Source: Baekduia alba (GTDB lineage: Bacteria > Actinomycetota > Thermoleophilia > Solirubrobacterales > Solirubrobacteraceae). From it: a DNA stretch of 64,000 nt. Shown here in pieces: positions 42,679-50,801 of the stretch. Under the pieces are notes generated by a model that made no database searches, was not told the DNA's origin, and saw only the letters and a program-made list of their open reading frames with translations. A program made the translations under genes and the position numbers. Each line of letters begins with the position of its first letter. Position 1 is the stretch's first letter. The stretch lies in NCBI RefSeq assembly GCF_028416635.1, contig NZ_CP114013.1, positions 5,332,001 to 5,396,000 of the forward strand. Direction: 5' to 3'.

Positions 42679-43763
42679 GACGTGGCGGTGATCTTCCCGA
42701 CCATGAACGGGTGGATGGCGCAGAAGTACGAGTAGGTGCCGGCCTTGCTGAACGACACGGTGAACTTCTGCGGGAACGGCGTCGCCGAGCTGCCGTCCAG
42801 GACACCGGAGTTCAGGAACCCGTCGCCGTGGTTGGTCCCGTCGTAGCTGACGGCGGTCCCAGGCGCCTCGCTCGGGTACGCCCACTTCGGCGAGAACGCG
42901 AACGTCGGCGGGTTGCCGGCGCCCAGCGGCGCGAGCAGCTCCTTCTCGGCGGTCTTGCCGGCGGCCTTGACGTTCTTGGCGAACGTGAACGTGTGGTCCT
43001 CGGTCGTGCCCGGGGTCATCGTCAGCGTGACCGGCGTGTTGACCTTCGTCTTCAGCGTGCCGGGCGAGAAACGGAAGAGGATCGGGCCCGATGTCGAGTC
43101 CGGGCCGGCCACGACCGTGTTGGCCGCCTTGGTCTTCTGCTTGTCGAGCTTCTTGAGCGTCGTCAGCGCGCTGTCGAGCTGGGTCTTGACGCGCGCGGCG
43201 TCGGACTTGGCGCTCGGCACCGACTTGCTCTTGGCGACGACGGTCACCTTCCCCTTCATGCCCGGGTGCAGCTGGCAGAAGTAGGTGTAAGTGCCCGCCT
43301 TCGGGAACGTGACCACGTACGGCTTGGGCTTGGCCGACAGCGGGAGGCCGGACCCGAACTCGGTCGCGCCCGTGTAGGCCTCGCCGCTGCGGGTGCCCAG
43401 GGCGATGACCGACGGCAGCACCGGCGTGCCCTGGCCGTTGAACCAGAACGGCGCGCCCGCGGCATCGTTGACGCCGGTCGCCGGCTTGGTCGCGTCCGGC
43501 ACGGCTAGCGGCGACGGGGCCGAGCCCTTCTTCGGGATGTTGATGAGGTGGAAGCCGGCGATCTTCCAAGAGACGGAGTCGCCCGTGTGGATCGTCACCG
43601 CCTTCGGGAAGAACGAGTTGATGTCGCCGTCCTTGGGGACGCCGGCCGGGGCCTTCTTGATGGGCGGACCCGCGAAGACGGACTTGGTGGCCGCGGAGGC
43701 AGCGCCTGGAACGGCGAGGCTGCAGAGCGCGGCCGCGAACGCGACCTTGGAGCTGCGGTGCAC
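42675..43763 (-). CDS. Secreted protein with two cupredoxin domains
   Basis: A 362-residue protein: signal peptide (FAAALCSLAVPGAASA), cupredoxin domain A (about 45-175, with IAGFHLINIP and the copper loop YFCQLHPGMKGKV), a helical Lys-rich spacer (about 185-210, LDSALTTLKKLDKQKTK), and domain B (about 215-362, with TEDHTFTF and the copper loop YFCAIHPFMVGKI). Each domain keeps the Cys-x2-His-x2-Met type 1 ligand set. It would be an exported multi-centre electron carrier. It is first in the operon with a single-domain cupredoxin and the multicopper oxidase. Start is the GTG at 43763. Confidence 0.85.
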   Translation of the reverse strand: MHRSSKVAFAAALCSLAVPGAASAATKSVFAGPPIKKAPAGVPKDGDINSFFPKAVTIHTGDSVSWKIAGFHLINIPKKGSAPSPLAVPDATKPATGVNDAAGAPFWFNGQGTPVLPSVIALGTRSGEAYTGATEFGSGLPLSAKPKPYVVTFPKAGTYTYFCQLHPGMKGKVTVVAKSKSVPSAKSDAARVKTQLDSALTTLKKLDKQKTKAANTVVAGPDSTSGPILFRFSPGTLKTKVNTPVTLTMTPGTTEDHTFTFAKNVKAAGKTAEKELLAPLGAGNPPTFAFSPKWAYPSEAPGTAVSYDGTNHGDGFLNSGVLDGSSATPFPQKFTVSFSKAGTYSYFCAIHPFMVGKITATS

Positions 43764-43888
43764 GACGACTCCCGATGTGGTGGTGGCAGGGCTGTGTGGA
43801 CCGGACGTTCAGCTCCCGCGCTGAGTGCCGCGCGATCAACGTATCCGGGGTGTGAAGCCTGCGTGAAGGGGGTTGTCCGTACATCAGG

Positions 43889-43906
43889 GGGTTGCCCAGG
43901 CAACCC
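43889..43906. promoter_or_regulatory. Palindrome GGGTTGCC-CA-GGCAACCC
   Basis: A perfect 8-bp inverted repeat with 2-base spacer in the 238-base gap between the copper operon (reading left) and the SRPBCC-like gene (reading right). The short spacer favours a dimeric regulator site over a hairpin. The rest of this gap shows only GTGAAG direct repeats near 43852 and 43863. Confidence 0.4.
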
Positions 43907-44001
43907 TGGACGTTCGGGTAGCCGCACCCGGCGCGGGCGAACGCTTGCAGCGCGTTCGGGGGTGCAGGGATCGCCGTCGCGCGAGGCGAACTCCAGTCCC
44001 G

Positions 44002-44760
44002 ATGTCCGAGCCCCGAGCACAGCGCACCCTCGTCAAGAGCCCGCCCGAGCTGTGGGCCGAGATCAGCGACGTCAGCACCCTGGCGCGCCACCTCGGCGAG
44101 TTCGGCGAGATCCGCATCACCCGGCTGGAGGCCGAGACCACCGTCGTCTGGGAGGGCGACCGCGCACGCGGCACGGTGGAGCTCGAAGCCTCTGGGTGGG
44201 GCACGAAGGTGACGATCACGGCCGCAGCGATCGTGGAGGAGGCCAAGCCATCGGCGGACGAGACGCCGGCGGCGGAGGCGGAGCCCGTGGTCGAGGCGGA
44301 GCCCGTGGCGGAGGCGGAGCCCGTGGTCGAGGCGGAGCCCGTGGTCGAGGCGGAGGCCGAGGTCGTCGCGGAGGCCGAGGTCGTCGCGGAGGCCGAGGAG
44401 CCGGCCGTCGGGGAGACGCCGGTCGCCGAGGCCCCGCCGCGCCGGCGCGGGCTCTTCGCGCGGCTGTTCGGGCGCAGGGTCGAGCCGGATGCGCCCACCG
44501 TCGAGGAGCCGGAGCCGGAGCGCGAGTTGCCCGTCGCCGAGGTCGTCGAGCCCGAGGTCGTCGAGCCCGAGGTCGTCGAGCCCGAGGTCGTCGAGCCCGA
44601 GATCGTCGAACCCGAGCCCGAGCCCGTCGAGGAGCCCGTCCTCGACGGCGAGATCGTCGCGACGGCGCCGGCGTTCGACGACGAGCGGGTCGAGGCGGTG
44701 CTGGTCGGGATCCTCGACGACCTCGGCTCCGCGCACCACCGCCCGTTCAGCCGCGGCTGA
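44002..44760 (+). CDS. SRPBCC-like protein with long acidic repeat tail
   Basis: A 252-residue protein. Residues 1-75 resemble a trimmed SRPBCC/polyketide-cyclase-like domain (RTLVKSPPELWAEISDVSTL, HLGEFGEIRITRLEAETTVV, WEGDRARGTVELEASGWGTK). Then come acidic Ala/Val/Glu repeats (92-133), a basic island PPRRRGLFARLFGRR (about 146-160), a second repeat VEPEV (180-204), and a conserved-looking C terminus FDDERVEAVLVGILDDLGSA. The charge pattern suggests an intrinsically disordered scaffold that could bind a basic partner; the basic island may touch membrane or nucleic acid. ATG at 44002; a longer in-frame start has atypical composition. Convergent overlap of 14 bases with the FAD monooxygenase. 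Confidence 0.65.
   Translation: MSEPRAQRTLVKSPPELWAEISDVSTLARHLGEFGEIRITRLEAETTVVWEGDRARGTVELEASGWGTKVTITAAAIVEEAKPSADETPAAEAEPVVEAEPVAEAEPVVEAEPVVEAEAEVVAEAEVVAEAEEPAVGETPVAEAPPRRRGLFARLFGRRVEPDAPTVEEPEPERELPVAEVVEPEVVEPEVVEPEVVEPEIVEPEPEPVEEPVLDGEIVATAPAFDDERVEAVLVGILDDLGSAHHRPFSRG
44275..44400 (+). repeat. 18-bp tandem repeat inside coding region
   Basis: Seven units of an 18-bp repeat (four of GAGGCGGAGCCCGTGGTC with one variant, then units of GAGGCCGAGGTCGTCGCG) encode EAEPVV/EAEVVA hexapeptides of the acidic tail. Confidence 0.8.
44539..44613 (+). repeat. 15-bp tandem repeat inside coding region
   Basis: Five units of GAGGTCGTCGAGCCC (the last with two changes) encode EVVEP pentapeptides. 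Four copies are identical, which suggests recent expansion. Confidence 0.85.
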
Positions 44761-46294
44761 CGGGCACCTTCAGCGGCGCGCCGAACCAGCCGGAGAGCGC
44801 GGCGCGCAGCGTGCCCGCGGCCGCCTCGGCGGGCTCGTCGAGAGCCGCGGCCCACGCGACGTGGCCGTCTGGACGGATCAGGAGCGCGTCGGCCGGCCGC
44901 TGATCGGTCTCTGCGGCGCAGACGTCGACGCGCGGCGCCCAGCCGTCGGCGACCTCGCGGAGGTCCGCGCGGTCGGCGAGGTCCAGGAGGACGGGCCGCG
45001 CGCCGTGCATCAGGTCCGCCACGCTGGTCGCGCCCTCGTCGGTGCGCAGGCCGAGGTCGGGCGCGAAGCTGCCGGTCAGCGCGTGGTGGTCGGGGCCGGG
45101 CGGCGGGTAGCGGATGTCGGTGCCGCCGATCAGCGCGCCGATCCGGCGCAGCGGCTGCTCATCGGCGAACAGCTCCTGGAAGAGCTCGCGCAGGGCCTGC
45201 GCGGCCGGGTCCTCTCCACGTCGCAGCGCCACCTGGGCGCGGGTGTGCAGCAGCGTCCGCTCGCCGGCGCGGTGGCGTTCGTCGTGGTAGGTGTCCACCA
45301 GCCCGGGCGGGGCCCAGCCCTCGACGTCGGCCGCCAGCTTCCAGGCGAGGTTGACCGCGTCGAGCATGCCGGCGTTGAGGGCCACGCCGGTGGCGGGGAA
45401 CAGGTGGGCGGCATCGCCCGCCACCAGGATCCGCCCCGCGCGGTACCGCTCGGCGTGCCGGGCGTGGAAGGTGAAGCGCGACAGCCGCCGCGCCTCCCCG
45501 AGCGGGAGCTCCACGCCGAGCACGCGGCGGATGCTGTCCTGGAGCTCGTCCAACGTCATCGGCTCGTCGTCGTCGTACTCGGTCAGCTCGTCCTCGGTGG
45601 TGAAGACCATCACCGCCTCGGGGTCGGGCGACCCGAGCGCGAACACGCCGCGGTCGGTGCGCGTGAAGCCCGCGGGGATCGTGCCCACCCCGGGGACGTC
45701 GAGGCCGCCGCCGTCGAGCAGCGTCACCGCATCGGGGAGCGCGACCTGGCCGAGCCGGTTGACCTCCGGATAGGTGGTGCCGGGGAACGCGATGCCGGCC
45801 AGGTCGCGGACCCGGCTGTGCGGGCCGTCGCAGCCGACGAGGTAGCGGGCGGTCACCCGGTACGGCCCGTCCGGACCGCGCACGTCCGCGGTCACCGTGT
45901 CGTCGTCCTGGCGCACGCCGACCACCTCGTGCCCGCGGCGGACGTCGGCGCCGAGCTCGCCGGCGCGCTCGCCGAGCAGGCGCTCGAGCAGCGGTTGCGG
46001 GAGCACCATCGCCCGCAGCGGGGGATCGGCCAGGTGGGTGAAGTCCACGTGCACGCCGCCGAACGGGAAGCGCGGCGCCGGATGGGGATCGGTGCTGGCC
46101 TCCTCCAAGCGCCCCAGCAGGCCGCGGTAGCGCAGCAGCTCCAGGATCTGCCCACCGAGGCCGCCGGCCTTCGGGATCTCCCGCGGCTCCGGCTGGCGCT
46201 CCAGCACCAGCGCCCGCACGCCGGCCAGGCGCAGCTCACCGGCCAGCATCAGCCCGGTCGGGCCGGCCCCCACGACGATCACATCGACCTCCAT
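44747..46294 (-). CDS. FAD-dependent aromatic-ring monooxygenase
   Basis: A 515-residue flavoprotein hydroxylase of the rifampicin/pentachlorophenol monooxygenase type. It has EVDVIVVGAGPTGLMLAGEL (dinucleotide fold), YLVGCDGPHSRVRDLAGI (the DG motif), and GRILVAGDAAHLFPATGVAL then NAGMLDAVNLAWKLAADVEG (GD motif and FAD ribityl site). The C-terminal ~110 residues form the thioredoxin-like domain typical of this group (LLIRPDGHVAWAA). It would hydroxylate an aromatic compound with NAD(P)H and O2; the substrate is unknown. The ATG at 46294 gives the usual N terminus; one at 46312 is possible. Divergent from pccB-like gene across a palindromic promoter region. Confidence 0.88.
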   Translation of the reverse strand: MEVDVIVVGAGPTGLMLAGELRLAGVRALVLERQPEPREIPKAGGLGGQILELLRYRGLLGRLEEASTDPHPAPRFPFGGVHVDFTHLADPPLRAMVLPQPLLERLLGERAGELGADVRRGHEVVGVRQDDDTVTADVRGPDGPYRVTARYLVGCDGPHSRVRDLAGIAFPGTTYPEVNRLGQVALPDAVTLLDGGGLDVPGVGTIPAGFTRTDRGVFALGSPDPEAVMVFTTEDELTEYDDDEPMTLDELQDSIRRVLGVELPLGEARRLSRFTFHARHAERYRAGRILVAGDAAHLFPATGVALNAGMLDAVNLAWKLAADVEGWAPPGLVDTYHDERHRAGERTLLHTRAQVALRRGEDPAAQALRELFQELFADEQPLRRIGALIGGTDIRYPPPGPDHHALTGSFAPDLGLRTDEGATSVADLMHGARPVLLDLADRADLREVADGWAPRVDVCAAETDQRPADALLIRPDGHVAWAAALDEPAEAAAGTLRAALSGWFGAPLKVPVSRG

Positions 46295-46353
46295 CACCGA
46301 CAACCCCTGCATTTCGCGACTTCCCATCTCGTAGCTCCGACGTTCGGCCGGCG

Positions 46354-46384
46354 ATTATGGGGCACACCCCGGGGCTTGTTTCAA
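46354..46384 (-). promoter_or_regulatory. Candidate promoter for FAD monooxygenase
   Basis: On the complement: TTGAAA (46379-46384), 19-base spacer, CATAAT (46354-46359). The -35 element lies within the palindrome GGGGCTTG-TTT-CAAGCCCC shared with the opposite promoter. The spacer is slightly long. Confidence 0.45.
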
Positions 46385-46389
46385 GCCCC
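46371..46389. promoter_or_regulatory. Operator-like palindrome GGGGCTTG-TTT-CAAGCCCC
   Basis: A perfect 8-bp inverted repeat with a 3-base spacer that covers both divergent -35 elements between the FAD monooxygenase and the carboxylase beta subunit. This placement suits a regulator that controls both genes. Confidence 0.5.
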
Positions 46390-46404
46390 CCTGTGCGCTA
46401 TAAA
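46376..46404 (+). promoter_or_regulatory. Sigma70-type promoter upstream of carboxylase beta gene
   Basis: TTGTTT (46376-46381), an exact 17-base spacer, and TATAAA (46399-46404) form an unusually AT-rich, near-consensus promoter in this GC-rich window. A start site near 46411 would give a leader of about 100 bases. Confidence 0.55.
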
Positions 46405-46495
46405 GTGGAAGAGGGGAGGAGTCGGTAGTGCTCCTTTCCGGCTGGGCATCGACCGCTCCGCCGGAGGCGCGGAGCGCCCGGCGGCGCTCGCGAAC

Positions 46496-46501
46496 TAGAG
46501 T
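46496..46501 (+). promoter_or_regulatory. TAGAGT box close to carboxylase beta start
   Basis: TAGAGT ends 12 bases before the ATG at 46514 and may be a second, proximal promoter. Confidence 0.35.
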
Positions 46502-46513
46502 TCGGCGCCGCCC

Positions 46514-48085
<1,572 letters not shown>

Positions 48086-48127
48086 GCCGTACAACGGCAG
48101 ACGGTTGCGCGACGCTACCCACCGCGG

Positions 48128-48133
48128 TAGCGT
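48128..48133 (+). promoter_or_regulatory. TAGCGT box, leaderless spacing
   Basis: TAGCGT ends exactly 6 bases before the ATG at 48140. Confidence 0.5.
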
Positions 48134-48139
48134 CGCCCC

Positions 48140-49357
48140 ATGCCGGACACCACCGACGTCGTCATCGCCGGCGGCAGCGTCGCCGGCTGCGCCCTGGCCG
48201 TGCTGCTCGGCCGCCAGGGCGTCCGGGTCACGGTGCTCGAGAAGAGCCCGAAGCCCGAGCACTACAAGGTCGTCTGCACGCACTTCATCCAGGCGGGCGC
48301 GACGCCCGTCCTGCGCCGGCTCGGGATCGCCGAGACGATGGAGCGCGCCGGCGCGGTGCGCAACGGCCTGGAGGTCTTCACCCCGGGCGGCGGCTGGTAC
48401 GTCATGCCCGACGACGAGCACGGCTACAGCCTGCGGCGCGAGAAGCTCGACCCGATGCTGCGCGAGCTCGCCGCACGCACGCCCGACGTGCAGGTGCGCC
48501 AGGGCGTGACGGTCACCGACCTCGTGCGCGACGACGCCGGCCGGCCCGCCGGGCTGCGCGGGCGCACCGCGGCGGGCGACGCCGTCGCGGTCGACGCGCG
48601 CGTCATCGTCGGCGCCGACGGCCGCGGCTCGACGATCGCCGCGCTCGCCGGCGTCCCCGGCCGCGTGCTGCCGCACAACCGCTTCGGCTACATGGCCTAC
48701 TACGCCGACCTGGAGCTGGAGGCCGGCGGCACGCGCGCGCCGATGTGGCTCGTGGGCCGCGACGTCTTCTACTGCTTCCCCAACGACGACGGGCTCACGG
48801 TCGCCGCGGTGTTCCTGCACAAGGACCGGCTCCCGGAGTTCAAGCGCGACAAGGAGGCGGCGTTCGTGGCCGCGTTCGACGGTCTGGACCGCGGGCCGGA
48901 CCTGCGCTCCGCCACGCGCGTCTCGCCGCTGATCGGCAAGCTCGACGTGCCCAACGTCCGGCGCCCCGCGGCGCGCCCGGGCGTCGCGTTCGTCGGCGAC
49001 GCCGCCCAGGCGTCTGACCCCGTCTGGGGCGTCGGCGTCGGCTTCGCGCTGCAGTCCGCCGAGTGGCTGGCCGACGAGCTCGCCGGCGCGTTCTGCGCCG
49101 GCGTCGACCCGGATCCGGCGCTGGAGCGCTACCGCCGGACCCACCGCCGCCGGCTGGCGCTCCATCACCTGCAGATGGCGGACTTCGCCACCGGCCGGGA
49201 GCTCAACCCGCTGGAGCGCACGATGCACCGCGCCGCGGCGCGCGACCCCCGGACGGCCAAGGTGATGGCCAAGGTCGCCGCGCGCAGCGAGCCGCTGGAG
49301 CGGGCCCTGCGCCCGCGCGACGTCGCCCGCGCCGCCGTGGTGGCGATGGCCCGATGA
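48140..49357 (+). CDS. FAD-dependent oxidoreductase (monooxygenase/geranylgeranyl-reductase-like)
   Basis: A 405-residue flavoprotein: TDVVIAGGSVAGCALAVLLG (FAD fold), a KVVCTHFIQAGATPVLRRLG substrate-side segment, RVIVGADGRGSTIAALAGVP (DG motif), and GVAFVGDAAQASDPVWGVGV then GFALQSAEWLADEL (GD motif). The pattern lies between class A hydroxylases and geranylgeranyl reductases; tryptophan-halogenase-type Lys/WxWxIP is not seen. It is translationally coupled (ATGA) to an alpha/beta hydrolase, so the two may act in sequence on one compound. Substrate unknown. Confidence 0.82.
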   Translation: MPDTTDVVIAGGSVAGCALAVLLGRQGVRVTVLEKSPKPEHYKVVCTHFIQAGATPVLRRLGIAETMERAGAVRNGLEVFTPGGGWYVMPDDEHGYSLRREKLDPMLRELAARTPDVQVRQGVTVTDLVRDDAGRPAGLRGRTAAGDAVAVDARVIVGADGRGSTIAALAGVPGRVLPHNRFGYMAYYADLELEAGGTRAPMWLVGRDVFYCFPNDDGLTVAAVFLHKDRLPEFKRDKEAAFVAAFDGLDRGPDLRSATRVSPLIGKLDVPNVRRPAARPGVAFVGDAAQASDPVWGVGVGFALQSAEWLADELAGAFCAGVDPDPALERYRRTHRRRLALHHLQMADFATGRELNPLERTMHRAAARDPRTAKVMAKVAARSEPLERALRPRDVARAAVVAMAR

Positions 49358-50217
49358 GCGGCCTCGCGGCCGGAACCGGCGCCCCCACGCGCACGGGCGA
49401 GGTCGTGGTCGGCGGCGTCCGCTCGCCGATCATCGAGGCCGGACCGGCCACCGCGACCGAGGCGATCGTCTTCGTCCACGGCAACCCCGGCGTCGCGGAG
49501 GACTGGCTGGCGCTGCTCGCCCCGGCCGGCGCGTTCGCCCGCGCGGTCGCGATCACGATGCCCGGCTACGGCGCCGCCGACAAGCCGCGCGACCTGCCCT
49601 ACACCGTGCCCGGCTACGCGCGGCACCTCGCCGGCGCGCTGGCGCAGTTGAACATCGACAAGGTCCACCTCGTCCTGCACGACTTCGGCGGTCCGTGGGG
49701 CCTGCAGTGGGCGGCCGACCACCCGGAGGCGCACGCCTCCACCACGCTGATCAACACCGGCGTGATCCTGCGCGAGGGCTGGCACGCGCTGGCCAAGGTC
49801 TGGCGCACGCCGGTGCTCGGCGAGCTGTTCTTCCTGACCTCGACGCGCGGCGGCATGCGCCAGTTCATGAAGCGCACCAACCCGAGGTCGTTCCCGGCGC
49901 CCTACGGCGACCACCTCTTCGACCTCTACCAGGACAAGGGCACGCGGCGCGCGGTGCTGCAGCTGTACCGCAACACGCCGATCGCGCCGCACGTCGCCGC
50001 GATCGCACCGCGGCTGCGCGAGCACCAGCGGCCGACGCTGGTCGTGTGGGGCGCCAAGGACCCGTACCTGAAGGTCCGCCTGGCCGAGCGCCAGCGCGAG
50101 GTCTTCCGCGACGCGCGCGTGACGCTGCTGCCGGAGTCCGGGCACTGGCCGCTGGCCGACGATCCGGACGGCGTGACGGCGGCCGTGCTGCCGTTCCTGC
50201 GCGAGCAGGCCGCGTAG
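49354..50217 (+). CDS. Alpha/beta hydrolase (haloalkane dehalogenase/epoxide hydrolase-like)
   Basis: A 287-residue alpha/beta hydrolase. FVHGNPGVAEDWLAL is the oxyanion-hole HGNP motif. The nucleophile elbow is VLHDFGGPWGLQWA, where Asp replaces Ser, as in haloalkane dehalogenases and epoxide hydrolases. VVWGAKDPYLK and LLPESGHWPLADDPD supply the acid and base (His in SGHW). The HDF in place of HDW removes one halide-stabilising Trp of known dehalogenases, so an epoxide hydrolase-like or other activity is as likely. It overlaps the flavoprotein gene by four bases. Confidence 0.85.
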   Translation: MSGLAAGTGAPTRTGEVVVGGVRSPIIEAGPATATEAIVFVHGNPGVAEDWLALLAPAGAFARAVAITMPGYGAADKPRDLPYTVPGYARHLAGALAQLNIDKVHLVLHDFGGPWGLQWAADHPEAHASTTLINTGVILREGWHALAKVWRTPVLGELFFLTSTRGGMRQFMKRTNPRSFPAPYGDHLFDLYQDKGTRRAVLQLYRNTPIAPHVAAIAPRLREHQRPTLVVWGAKDPYLKVRLAERQREVFRDARVTLLPESGHWPLADDPDGVTAAVLPFLREQAA

Positions 50218-50248
50218 CCCGCCGCCGCGCTGGACATGCTTGTCGCCC

Positions 50249-50438
50249 GTGGGCGACCTGCAGATCGTCATCGCCGCGCTGTTCGCCTCGGCCGCCGGGC
50301 TGAACGCGCTCGCCAACGGGCTGAACGTCCCGATCCCGCCTCCCGCCGTTGTTGTAGGCCTCGACGTTCTTCGCGGACCTGCGCGTGCTGCGCGTCGAGC
50401 GCGAGATCGACCTGGAGGAGTCGCGCCTCGAGGTGTAG
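50249..50438 (+). pseudogene. Gutted Na+/H+ antiporter (CPA1-type) remnant
   Basis: From GTG 50249 the frame reads GDLQIVIAALFASAAGLNAL then ANGLNVPIPPPAVVVGL, very like the first helix and the VPYPIPLVVGGL segment of CPA1-type antiporters. It then shifts frame: in another frame the next 30 codons read FADLRVLRVEREIDLEESR followed by LEV and TAG (50436-50438), which matches the C-terminal RxERxLDLEExRLE tail of the same family. The roughly 450 residues between are missing. So a large internal deletion and a frame shift have destroyed the gene. Confidence 0.6.
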
Positions 50439-50441
50439 GCG

Positions 50442-50447
50442 TAGGCT
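50442..50447 (+). promoter_or_regulatory. TAGGCT box for NIPSNAP-like gene
   Basis: TAGGCT ends 7 bases before the ATG at 50455, directly after the antiporter remnant. Confidence 0.5.
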
Positions 50448-50454
50448 GCCGCGG

Positions 50455-50751
50455 ATGCTCGTCCAGGTGCGCACGTACACGATCAAGCCCGGCGCGATGG
50501 AGGAGTTCGTCGCGCTGTGGCGCGACCACATCGTCCCGGCGCGTCGCGCGCACGGCTTCGCGGTGCTCGGCGCCTGGAACGACCCCGAGGACGGCACGTT
50601 CGTCTGGGCCGTCGGCCACGCGGCGCCGGACGGGTGGGGGCCGGCGGAGCAGGCCTACTACGACAGCCCCGAGCGCCAGGGCCTCCCGCGCAACCCGGCC
50701 GACCTGATGGCCGGCGCGCACACGAAGGTCCTGCACCCCGTCGCGTACTGA
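50455..50751 (+). CDS. NIPSNAP-family small protein
   Basis: A 98-residue ferredoxin-like-fold protein: VQVRTYTIKPGAMEEFVALW, HIVPARRAHGFAVLGAWNDP, EDGTFVWAVGHAAPDGWGPA, EQAYYDSPERQGLPRNPADL. The RTYTIKPG start and the W-DPED-TFVW block are typical of bacterial NIPSNAP domain proteins, small dimeric proteins of unclear function. It stands alone between the antiporter remnant and phoD. The ATG at 50455 is supported by the TAGGCT box. Confidence 0.8.
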   Translation: MLVQVRTYTIKPGAMEEFVALWRDHIVPARRAHGFAVLGAWNDPEDGTFVWAVGHAAPDGWGPAEQAYYDSPERQGLPRNPADLMAGAHTKVLHPVAY

Positions 50752-50789
50752 GGCGAGCAGAACTTCACACGCGCCCCATCATCCGGATG

Positions 50790-50795
50790 TAGGTT
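50790..50795 (+). promoter_or_regulatory. TAGGTT box, leaderless spacing, for phoD-like gene
   Basis: TAGGTT ends exactly 6 bases before the ATG at 50802. Confidence 0.5.
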
Positions 50796-50801
50796 CGCGC
50801 C

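Noticed and set aside
44275-44613. Tandem repeats considered as a CRISPR-like array
   Set aside because: Units are 15 or 18 bp, contiguous without spacers, in frame and clearly protein-coding.
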